Part shown: positions 1-6,852 of the stretch, one piece after another | Layout: each line of letters begins with the position of its first letter | How positions within the stretch are numbered: position 1 is the first letter of the stretch | Origin: Marinibacterium sp. | GTDB lineage: Bacteria; Pseudomonadota; Alphaproteobacteria; Rhodobacterales; Rhodobacteraceae | NCBI GenBank assembly: GCA_025800215.1 | Contig: JAOXSC010000195.1 | Location: 1-64,000, forward strand | Direction: 5' to 3' | Length of the DNA: 64,000 bases | Notes under the pieces: model-generated | Told to the model about the DNA's origin: nothing | The model's input: only the letters and a program-made list of their open reading frames with translations | The model's database searches: none | Translations under genes and position numbers: made by a program

Positions 1-134
1 ACGCCGACGCCGGGCTCAAATCCATGATGGGAGACGCCTTCTCCGACGCCTATCTCAACATGAAACACCAGGAATGGAACGCCTTCGTCACACATTTCTC
101 ACAATGGGAAAAAGACAACACTCTCGACATCTGA
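1..134 (+). CDS. Glutamine synthetase-family protein, C-terminal fragment
   Basis: This is the 3' end of a gene that enters from the left edge; 43 codons are visible, ending at TGA 132-134. The tail has an EW...H.S.WE pattern (residues around positions 72-110) and finishes with NTLDI. That resembles the extreme C-terminus of glutamine synthetase-type ligases, where a conserved Trp-Glu lies close to the end. No catalytic residue is inside the window, so the assignment to glutamine synthetase, or to a related glutamylamide synthetase, is inference from a short tail. A GC-rich hairpin follows at about 145-167. Amine and nitrogen genes elsewhere in the window fit a nitrogen-metabolism enzyme but do not prove it. 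Confidence 0.5.
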   Translation, partial: ADAGLKSMMGDAFSDAYLNMKHQEWNAFVTHFSQWEKDNTLDI

Positions 135-144
135 ACAAAAATAC

Positions 145-167
145 CCCGGGCCAACACATGGGCCCGG
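145..167 (+). terminator. GC-rich hairpin after the glutamine synthetase-like gene
   Basis: CCGGGCC (146-152) pairs with GGCCCGG (161-167) around an 8-nt loop, 11 nt after the stop codon. No T-run follows, so this is a weak terminator candidate or a transcript-end stabiliser. Confidence 0.35.
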
Positions 168-364
168 AGAAATCTGCGGCCGCACACAGAACCGCCAAAC
201 GGATACCGACCGGTCCTGCGCCCGGCCCTGAGCAGGGGCAGGTCCGGTACGGCATTTTCATCAAGCGCCTTCATACGTGTGATCAGGTGGGCGGTGGGGG
301 CGTTGACAGCCTCAACGCGCAAGTGCTGTTATCCGCACAACACGCACCCCGAGGGAGAACGCAC

Positions 365-1087
365 ATGCAAGACGTCGCGGATCACCCCGCAGCAACGGGC
401 GAGCGTATTCTGATTTGTGATGACGACATCGAATTTGCGCAAAAGACATGCGCGTTCTTGTCCGGCAAAGGCTATCCGATCGACCATGCGCCCGATGTGC
501 CGGTCGCGCGCCAGATGATGGCAGATCAGTCCTATGACCTGTTCCTGCTGGACCTTGTGATGCCGGGGACCAGCGGCAAGATCCTGTGCCATGAAATCGC
601 GTCGCGTGTGGATGCGGGGATCATCATGGTCAGTTCGATCGACGATGATGCAGAACGGATTTCTCTGCTCGAGCTTGGGGCCGACGATTATATCGTCAAA
701 CCGTTCAACGAATTCGAACTGTTGGCGCGTGTCCGGGCGGTTCTGCGGCGTCGGACCAGCGCGACGCAAAGCAAGACCCGCGTGACGCGGTTCGGGCCCT
801 GGGAGCTTGTCGAAAACGAACGCCATCTGAAACATGACGATGGCCGAATGGTGACGCTGACATCAAGCGAGGCGCGGGTGATGCGCTTTTTTGCTGAAAA
901 CCCCGATGTGCTGTGCACACGCGAAGATCTTCTTGCGGTGGCCCGGACCAGACAGCATCGCGGCGCGGCGGATCGCAGCGTGGATGCGCTGATCAAGCGC
1001 CTGCGGTCCAAGATCGAACGGGACGCGTCGAACCCCGATCACATTCACACGGTCTGGGGGCAGGGCTATACGTTTCGTCCGGGTTAA
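365..1087 (+). CDS. OmpR/PhoB-family response regulator
   Basis: A 240-aa two-domain response regulator. The receiver domain (residues about 14-130) has the acidic pair in ICDDD (18-21), the phospho-acceptor Asp63 in LLDLVMPG and the conserved Lys in VKPFN. The C-terminal half is a winged helix of the OmpR type (TSSEARVM..., recognition helix in RSVDALIKRLRSKIE, then the VWGQGYTF hairpin). The start at 365 is preceded by GAGGGAGA; the frame is open upstream, but that part does not resemble a receiver. Its stop codon overlaps by 4 bp the stop of the sensor kinase on the opposite strand, so the likely partner lies tail to tail rather than in the same operon. The target genes are unknown; the type I secretion genes that follow are a possibility only by proximity. 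Confidence 0.88.
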   Translation: MQDVADHPAATGERILICDDDIEFAQKTCAFLSGKGYPIDHAPDVPVARQMMADQSYDLFLLDLVMPGTSGKILCHEIASRVDAGIIMVSSIDDDAERISLLELGADDYIVKPFNEFELLARVRAVLRRRTSATQSKTRVTRFGPWELVENERHLKHDDGRMVTLTSSEARVMRFFAENPDVLCTREDLLAVARTRQHRGAADRSVDALIKRLRSKIERDASNPDHIHTVWGQGYTFRPG

Positions 1088-2478
1088 AGCGGTCGCTCAA
1101 GGGGCAGGAACACGCTGGCGCGCAAGCCGCCTTCGGGGCGGTTTTTCAGCGCGACCAGCCCGCCCTGATCGGTGACGATCGCGCGCACGATGGCCAGGCC
1201 AAGCCCGCTGCCGGGGCCTTCGGCGCCCAGGCGCTGAAAGGGTTCAAACGCCTCTTCCAGCTGGTCTTCGGGTATGCCGGGCCCTTCATCGTCGATATGG
1301 ATCGCGGCCATGTCCTGATGCCGGGCCAGCGTGACCGTTGTGCGCCCGCCATATTTGACGGCATTTTCGAGCAGGTTGCGCAGGACGCGGGTCAAGGCAT
1401 TGTAGCGCCCGGTCACGACGCCTTGGTCTTCGATGGAACAGGTCACGTCGCGCCCGGCTTCGACCTGTTCGTCGACAAGCGCGTCGACCAGAGACGCCAG
1501 GTCGATCTGCACAAGATCGCCGTCGTGATGAGTGTCGCGGGTCAGGTTGGTGACCGAATGGACGATGTCCTGAATGGTATCGAGCCTGCGTTGCAATGGG
1601 TCGCGCATGGCTGGGGGTTCGACAGCCTGCAGGGCCTCATGCAGGTGGGCAATCGGCCCTTTCAGGTCATGCCCGAGACTTCTGAGCAGCGTCGTCTTGT
1701 ATTCCAGCGCCAGAACGATGCGCGCCTCCATCCGGTTGAAGGCGACAATGGTGTTGCGGATGTCGATACTGCCGGTTTCGACCAGGGGGCCGACCTCTTC
1801 GCCGCGCCCGATGCGTTCGGCGTTGATGGCCATCGCCGTGAGCGGGCGCATGATTTTCTGGATCAGAACGGCCAGCACACAGAGCAGGCAGAGGGCGGCC
1901 AAACTGTCGATCGAGCCCACAAAGATCGAAGGCCAGATGCTTTTGGGTTTCAGCAGGAGATAGCAGTTCACCCAATCGGTGTCGTCCTTGAGCCGGACCG
2001 AGAACACGCTCACAAGGTAGGTGTCGGGCTTGCCGTCGCGTGTGGTGGCCTGCGGCAGGTTCTTGAACAGGCGCAGAAGATCGTCATCGGCGCGTTTGAT
2101 ATCAACAAACGTATCGGCGACGGACAGGTGCGACACCGCGATCCCGCGCGTTTCCAACCGCGATGTCAGCCAGTCGGCAAGCTCGGGTTTGTGACGGCCG
2201 TTCTGAAGATCCAGCGCGGCGTCGCGGGTTCCGATCCTGACGCTCCATTCGGATGGAAAGAACCCAAGCGCGGCCTTGTCGCGATTGTCGGGCGGCACCC
2301 GTGCCAGGGTCGACACCACCTGCGCCAGAAACGCATCGCCGCGATTTCTGATCTCTTCGGCACGCGATTTCCGGATTTCGACCACGTCGATGACAACCGA
2401 AAAAAAGCCCACGATGGTCCAGCTGACCAGCACGATCGACATCACCTGTGCACGAAGGGTCAGGTTGTTCCAACGCAT
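1084..2478 (-). CDS. Membrane sensor histidine kinase
   Basis: A 464-aa sensor kinase. TM1 is at about residues 10-33, a periplasmic domain of about 150 residues follows, and TM2 is at about 184-208. Next come a HAMP-like linker, the dimerisation/phosphorylation helix with His270 in GHDLKGPI, and a HATPase_c domain with the N box (NLLENAVKYGG), the G1 box (DEGPGIP) and the G2 box (GSGLGLAIV). All catalytic boxes are intact. The periplasmic part shows no recognised ligand domain. It converges on the response regulator at 365-1087 with a 4-bp overlap of stop codons. The pairing is inferred from adjacency. Nothing here shows the signal. Confidence 0.87.
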   Translation of the reverse strand: MRWNNLTLRAQVMSIVLVSWTIVGFFSVVIDVVEIRKSRAEEIRNRGDAFLAQVVSTLARVPPDNRDKAALGFFPSEWSVRIGTRDAALDLQNGRHKPELADWLTSRLETRGIAVSHLSVADTFVDIKRADDDLLRLFKNLPQATTRDGKPDTYLVSVFSVRLKDDTDWVNCYLLLKPKSIWPSIFVGSIDSLAALCLLCVLAVLIQKIMRPLTAMAINAERIGRGEEVGPLVETGSIDIRNTIVAFNRMEARIVLALEYKTTLLRSLGHDLKGPIAHLHEALQAVEPPAMRDPLQRRLDTIQDIVHSVTNLTRDTHHDGDLVQIDLASLVDALVDEQVEAGRDVTCSIEDQGVVTGRYNALTRVLRNLLENAVKYGGRTTVTLARHQDMAAIHIDDEGPGIPEDQLEEAFEPFQRLGAEGPGSGLGLAIVRAIVTDQGGLVALKNRPEGGLRASVFLPLERPL

Positions 2479-2748
2479 CGCAATCTAACGCCTTTCGTCG
2501 CCCATTTCGTCAAAGGCTAAGTCAATATGCCCGCCATGCCCACGAAGAATTTGGGGCAAGGCACGAATGCAGGCGGGCTGAATGCCCCGAACACGCCCGC
2601 CGCCCGGTCCGTGCCGGGTTTCGGTGCCCGGCGCTGATCCAACAGCGATCCAAGGCGTTGAAAACCCAATTGAATCAAAGTGTGACAAGACCTTGGGCTG
2701 TGCTGCGCGGATCTCCAAGTATCACCTGTACCTTTTGCGGAGCCTGCC
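2479..2748. other. Intergenic region between sensor kinase and type I exporter
   Basis: These 270 bp separate the divergent starts of the sensor kinase (minus) and the type I secretion ATPase (plus). The stretch must hold both promoters, but I see no clear boxes or strong dyads in it. Open frames crossing it have no recognisable product and no ribosome-binding site. Confidence 0.5.
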
Positions 2749-4506
2749 ATGAAAACGCCCTTACCAGCCCATCCCCACCTTGTCGGCGCGCGGCGCGCGC
2801 TCAGGCGCAACCTGATTGCGACGGCCGTGTTCAGCGGCATGGTGAATGTGCTGATGCTGACCGGGCCCATTTTCATGCTTCAGATCTATGACCGGGTCAT
2901 GTCGAGCCAGAGCGTCAACACGCTGGTTGCGCTCAGCACATTGGTGGCAGCGCTGTACCTGTTCATGGCGCTGATCGACGGCGCCCGGACCCGCGTTCTG
3001 GTTGCGATGGGGCATCGCTTTGAACAGCGCCTGACGCGGACCGCGTTTGATGCCACCCTGGCCGAGCCGTCGCGCGGGCCTGTGGGTGGCAACCCTGCGG
3101 CGGCCATTCAGGATGTGGAAAAGATCCGCAACTTCCTGTCCGGTCAGGGCGCCGGGGCGCTCTTTGATTTGCCGTGGATCCCTGTCTATCTGGGTCTGGT
3201 CTTTGCCATGCATCATTGGCTGGGCATGGTCGGGGTGCTGGGCGCGGCGGCTTTGATCGTCATTGCGGTGGTCACGGATGCCAAGGTGCGTGCGGCGGCC
3301 CGCGTCCAGTCCGAGCATGCAGGCAAACGCCACCGGCTGGCCGAGGCCAGCCGCAGAAATGCCGACATGATCCGCGCCATGGGCATGCAGCCCAATCTGG
3401 GCACGGCCTGGCAGGACGTGAACGATCTGCATCTGGGGGCCAGCGCGTCGGCAGCCAACACCGTGGGCGTGTCGGGCAGCGTGACCAAGGTCTTCCGGCT
3501 GGCGCTGCAATCTGCGGTTCTGGCCATCGCCGCGTATCTTGCAATCCACGGGCAGATCTCGGCCGGGTCGATTGTCGCGGCTTCGGTGATCATGTCGCGC
3601 GGTCTTCAACCCATCGAAACCCTTATCGGCAGCTGGCGCAGCCTGGTGGCCGCGCGGCAGGCCTGGGCGCAGTTGAAACTGACGCTGGCGGGCGATCAGG
3701 GCGACAACAGGATTTCGCTGCCCAAGGCGACGACCTCTCTGAGCGTGCGCGATCTTGTTGCGGCACCGCCCATGGCCACATCGGCTGTGCTCAAAGGTGT
3801 GGGATTTGACGTTGCGGCGGGTGAGGCGCTGGCTGTGATCGGCGCGACCGGGGGCGGCAAGTCGACACTGGCGCGCGTTCTGGCCGGCGCGTGGTCCGCG
3901 GCAAAGGGCAGTGTCAGCCTGGACTGTGTGCCCACCGTGCAGTACCGGCCCGAAGAACTGGGCCCCCAGATCGGCTTTCTGCCGCAGGATGTCGAGCTGT
4001 TCGAAGGGACCATCGCCCAGAACATCGCGCGCTTTGATCCCGATGCCGAAGACACAGACATCATTGCCGCCGCACAGGCCGCTGGCGTTCACGAACTGAT
4101 CGCAGGGTTCGCGGATGGCTATGCAACACAGGTGGGCGAGCGTGGCGCCGCCCTGTCGGGCGGTCAGCGCCAGCGCATCGCCCTGGCCCGAGCGCTTTAT
4201 GGCAACCCGTTCCTGATCGTTCTGGACGAACCCAATTCGAACCTGGACGCCGAAGGCGAAGCGGCGCTGCACCGCGCCATTGCTGCGGCCCGCGCGCGCG
4301 GCGCCATCGTGATCGTCATTGCCCATCGCGCCAGCGTGCTGGGGTCGGTCGACAAGGTGTTGCTCCTTGAAGATGGGCGCGTCGGCGATTTTGGCCCGGC
4401 ATCGGAGGTGTTGGAGCGGCTGCGCCAGCGCAATCAGGCCGCGGTGCAGGCCGCGCAGGCGGCCGCCGGACCTGGCCCCGCAGTGCCGGCCGCAGCGGCC
4501 GGGTGA
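2749..4506 (+). CDS. Type I secretion system permease/ATPase (PrtD-type)
   Basis: A 585-aa ABC exporter of the PrtD/LapB-like class that powers one-step secretion of C-terminally signalled proteins. The N-terminal membrane domain (about residues 25-320) starts directly with transmembrane segments, with no C39 peptidase or C39-like domain; this is the PrtD rather than the HlyB architecture. The ATPase domain has Walker A GATGGGKST (from residue 365), the signature LSGGQRQR (from 469), Walker B ending LDEP (492) and the H-loop IAHRAS. It is followed after 37 bp by the adaptor gene and then by two candidate substrates, so a four-gene secretion locus is likely. No TolC-type outer membrane partner is present in the window. 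Confidence 0.93.
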   Translation: MKTPLPAHPHLVGARRALRRNLIATAVFSGMVNVLMLTGPIFMLQIYDRVMSSQSVNTLVALSTLVAALYLFMALIDGARTRVLVAMGHRFEQRLTRTAFDATLAEPSRGPVGGNPAAAIQDVEKIRNFLSGQGAGALFDLPWIPVYLGLVFAMHHWLGMVGVLGAAALIVIAVVTDAKVRAAARVQSEHAGKRHRLAEASRRNADMIRAMGMQPNLGTAWQDVNDLHLGASASAANTVGVSGSVTKVFRLALQSAVLAIAAYLAIHGQISAGSIVAASVIMSRGLQPIETLIGSWRSLVAARQAWAQLKLTLAGDQGDNRISLPKATTSLSVRDLVAAPPMATSAVLKGVGFDVAAGEALAVIGATGGGKSTLARVLAGAWSAAKGSVSLDCVPTVQYRPEELGPQIGFLPQDVELFEGTIAQNIARFDPDAEDTDIIAAAQAAGVHELIAGFADGYATQVGERGAALSGGQRQRIALARALYGNPFLIVLDEPNSNLDAEGEAALHRAIAAARARGAIVIVIAHRASVLGSVDKVLLLEDGRVGDFGPASEVLERLRQRNQAAVQAAQAAAGPGPAVPAAAAG

Positions 4507-4543
4507 TACGGGCACGCCCGCATCTGTTGAACAGGAGGAGATC

Positions 4544-5875
4544 ATGAAGTCCAACCCAACCGAAACCGCACCTACGGGACGTTTTGAGGATCGCTCGGCC
4601 CGGACCATCGGCTTTGGCCTGGCTGTCATCGCAGTGCTGGCCATCTGTCTGGGCGGTTGGGCCGCCACCGTCCGCCTGTCCGGCGCGGTCGTGACCACCG
4701 GAAATGTCGTCGTGTCGTCCGACCTGCGGGCGGTGCAACATCCTGACGGGGGGATCGTCGGTGACATTCATGTCCGCAATGGCGACCGCGTGCGTGCCGG
4801 GGATGTGGTTCTGACGCTGGACGGCCAGCTTTTGTCCGGCGGTCAGGCGCTGGTCGATGACCGGCTGATCGCGATCGAAGCGCAGCTGGCCCGCCTGACG
4901 GCCGAGCGCGACGGGCTCGATGACCTTGTCCTGTCGGAGGAGCTGATCTCGCGGCAGGCCGAAGATCGGATCCAGCGCGCCCTGACGACGCAACGCGGGG
5001 TGATGGAGGCGCGGCGCCTGTCGCAGGCGGGCGAGGTCGCGGCCCTGCGTGAACAGATCACCCAGATCGAACAGGAGATCATCGGCCTTGAGGCACAGCA
5101 CGCCGCATCGAACGAAGAGATCGAATTGATCAACAGCGAGCTCGCCGATCAGAAACAGCTTCTGGAAAAGGGTCTCACGCCGCAGACGCGCATCACCGCG
5201 CTGAAACGTCAGCGCAGCAGTCTTGTTGGCAATCGCGGAGGCTTGACGTCCCGCATGGCCGTGGCCCGTGGCCGGATCAGCGAAACGCAGATCAACATCC
5301 TGCAGCTGGAAAAGAGCGTCCGCGAGCAGGTCATGAACGAAATCTCTGCCCTGGAAATCGAACTGGATGGCCTGAAAGAACGCCGCGCCGCCGCCGCGCT
5401 GCAACTGGCGCGGGTCGATCTTCGGGCGCCGGCGGATGGCATCGTGCATGAACTGGCGGTGCATACCGTTGGCGGGGTTGTCGCCTCGGGCGAGACGCTG
5501 ATGCAGATCGTGCCCGAAGATGACGGGCTGGTCGTCACCGCTGCGGTGCGGCCGCAGGACATCAACAACGTGTCTGTGGGCCAGACCGCAGGCATCGTGA
5601 TTGCAGCCTTTGATCACCACATCGCGCCCAGGCTGGATGGCCGCGTCGAATTCATCTCGGCCGATCTCAGGACGGACCCCGCGACCGGACTGCCCTTTTT
5701 CGAGGCCCGTGTCGCGCTCGACGACAGTGCACACGCGCTGTTGCAGGACAGGCAGTTGGCGTTGCTGCCCGGAATGCCGGCCGAGGTCTATATCGAAACC
5801 GGGCAACGGACGCTGTTCGAATATCTTCTGGATCCGCTCAGCAAGCAGCTGCGCACCACGTTCCGCGAGGTCTGA
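4544..5875 (+). CDS. HlyD-family type I secretion periplasmic adaptor
   Basis: A 443-aa membrane-fusion protein linking the inner-membrane exporter to an outer-membrane channel. A single N-terminal anchor is at about residues 22-43. It is followed by the lipoyl/beta-barrel start (GxVVVSSDLRAVQHPDGGIV), a long coiled coil at about 100-290 rich in Glu, Gln and Arg, and the C-terminal half-lipoyl and beta-barrel (VDLRAPADGIVHELAVHTVGGVV). Length and order match PrtE/HlyD-family adaptors. The ATG at 4544 has an excellent Shine-Dalgarno sequence (AGGAGGAG). An earlier in-frame extension overlaps the exporter gene and is not needed. It ends just before a strong terminator. Confidence 0.93.
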   Translation: MKSNPTETAPTGRFEDRSARTIGFGLAVIAVLAICLGGWAATVRLSGAVVTTGNVVVSSDLRAVQHPDGGIVGDIHVRNGDRVRAGDVVLTLDGQLLSGGQALVDDRLIAIEAQLARLTAERDGLDDLVLSEELISRQAEDRIQRALTTQRGVMEARRLSQAGEVAALREQITQIEQEIIGLEAQHAASNEEIELINSELADQKQLLEKGLTPQTRITALKRQRSSLVGNRGGLTSRMAVARGRISETQINILQLEKSVREQVMNEISALEIELDGLKERRAAAALQLARVDLRAPADGIVHELAVHTVGGVVASGETLMQIVPEDDGLVVTAAVRPQDINNVSVGQTAGIVIAAFDHHIAPRLDGRVEFISADLRTDPATGLPFFEARVALDDSAHALLQDRQLALLPGMPAEVYIETGQRTLFEYLLDPLSKQLRTTFREV

Positions 5876-5918
5876 GAGGGTCAGAACACCAGCCCTTTGC
5901 CGGATGATCCAGCCCGCA

Positions 5919-5950
5919 GGCCAGCGCCCTTTGGGGTGCTGGCCTTTTTG
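5919..5950 (+). terminator. Rho-independent terminator after the exporter-adaptor pair
   Basis: GGCCAGC (5919-5925) pairs with GCTGGCC (5938-5944), with further CCC/GGG pairing inside the stem, followed directly by TTTTT. This is a strong terminator. It separates exporter and adaptor transcription from the downstream proline-rich and RTX genes. Confidence 0.85.
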
Positions 5951-6010
5951 ATTTTCTCAAAGGTTGGATCTGTTCGGAAAACCCCCGGCCAGCCGCGCCA
6001 TGGGGGCGGA

Positions 6011-6030
6011 TTTTGTCATACTTTGTAACA
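6011..6030 (+). promoter_or_regulatory. 20-bp box, copy 1, upstream of the proline-rich protein gene
   Basis: The sequence ttttgtcatactttgtaaca occurs here and again, base for base, at 6711-6730. It contains an imperfect dyad (TGTnA...TnACA) and ends 123 bp before the start codon of its gene. It is probably a regulator binding site or part of a shared promoter. The spacing inside it does not fit a sigma-70 -35/-10 pair. Confidence 0.6.
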
Positions 6031-6153
6031 ATTTACGGGGCCGATCCAAGTTGAATGAAATCCCGGGAACCCCCACCTTTTTGCTATGAACAGGACGGAA
6101 AGTTTCAAAGGATTTTCAGGTTCTGAACATGGTGTTGAACAAGGAGTAGAAGA

Positions 6154-6621
6154 ATGGATCGTTTTGCTGAAACCACGTTCGAAAACAACGACGACGTCAC
6201 CCCTGTCCCGCCGATCATGCCGCTGCCCAGATGCGGCACCGAAGCGCCCCAGGATGGCGACGACCTGGAAGCCGTAAACCCACTGCCGCCCGGTGCTGTT
6301 CCCGCTGGCGCAAGTGATGATCATCAGGCGGTGAACCCGCTGCCGCCCGGCGCTGTTCCCGCTGGCGCAAGCGACGATCAACAGGCGGTGAACCCGCTGC
6401 CCCCCGGTGCCGTTCCGGCCTTCAGCGACGCCGATGATGTGATCGCCATCCCGCCCATTCTGCCTGCGCCCAAATGCGGCACCGACGTGCCGGATGGCGA
6501 GCTTGAGTTCACCGACGTGACTCCGCCGCCGCTGTGCGAGATCGTACCCCCCGCCCCGGATGCAGAGCACTGCGGGACGCCCGTTCCAACCGACAGCTTC
6601 TTTGTCGATCTGGTCGCCTAA
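6154..6621 (+). CDS. Small proline-rich repeat protein, candidate type I secretion substrate
   Basis: A 155-aa acidic, proline-rich protein of no family I recognise. It begins at an ATG preceded by AAGGAG and has no signal peptide or membrane segment. The middle holds a 19-residue tandem repeat beginning AVNPLPPGAVPAGASDD (two full copies and a 12-residue partial). Flanking the repeats are two similar modules, DDVTPVPPI...CGT (residues 13-29) and DDVIAIPPI...CGT (94 onward), plus a third CGT near the end. The last four residues, DLVA, are an Asp followed by three small or hydrophobic residues, like the extreme C-termini of proteases exported by PrtDEF-type systems. It lies between the exporter genes and an RTX protein. 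Secretion through that exporter is inference. Confidence 0.6.
   Translation: MDRFAETTFENNDDVTPVPPIMPLPRCGTEAPQDGDDLEAVNPLPPGAVPAGASDDHQAVNPLPPGAVPAGASDDQQAVNPLPPGAVPAFSDADDVIAIPPILPAPKCGTDVPDGELEFTDVTPPPLCEIVPPAPDAEHCGTPVPTDSFFVDLVA
6271..6420 (+). repeat. Tandem 57-bp coding repeat
   Basis: There are two full 57-bp units (6271-6327 and 6328-6384) and a partial third (6385-6420) within the proline-rich gene. They encode AVNPLPPGAVPAGASDD plus two residues. The high nucleotide identity suggests recent slippage or unequal crossover. Confidence 0.85.
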
Positions 6622-6641
6622 GCGACCATCCATCGGGGACG

Positions 6642-6690
6642 AAACATCACCGGTTGGCGCCAGAAACGGCGCCAGCCGGTTCAGGTGTTT
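6642..6690 (+). terminator. Long hairpin after the proline-rich protein gene
   Basis: ACCGGtTGGCGCC (6649-6661) pairs with GGCGCCAgCCGGT (6668-6680) around a 6-nt loop. Outer AAACA/TGTTT pairing extends it to 6642-6690. This is a probable terminator or an mRNA-stabilising structure between the small gene and the RTX gene. Confidence 0.65.
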
Positions 6691-6710
6691 AAAGGCGCTC
6701 CAGACGGTAT

Positions 6711-6730
6711 TTTTGTCATACTTTGTAACA
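6711..6730 (+). promoter_or_regulatory. 20-bp box, copy 2, upstream of the 941-aa RTX gene
   Basis: This is an exact second copy of the box at 6011-6030. It ends 122 bp before the RTX start codon, one base off the spacing of copy 1. The identical sequence and placement imply that both genes share a regulator and are transcribed separately. Confidence 0.6.
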
Positions 6731-6852
6731 GGTTATGCCCCATTTCCGCGTTGTGGCAGACCCGGCCAGGACCCATCTATCCCGCATGACTTTCGACGAT
6801 CACGCAGCCCCCGGACGGGGCTGCACATGTCGCGAAAACATGGAGGAAAGAC

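Noticed and set aside
913..2520. Plus-strand open frame opposite the sensor kinase
   Set aside because: It is antisense to a kinase with all catalytic boxes, and no domain or SD is recognisable.
6011..6030. 20-bp box read as a sigma-70 promoter (TTGTCA / TGTAAC)
   Set aside because: The two hexamers are only 5 bp apart, far short of 16-18 bp.
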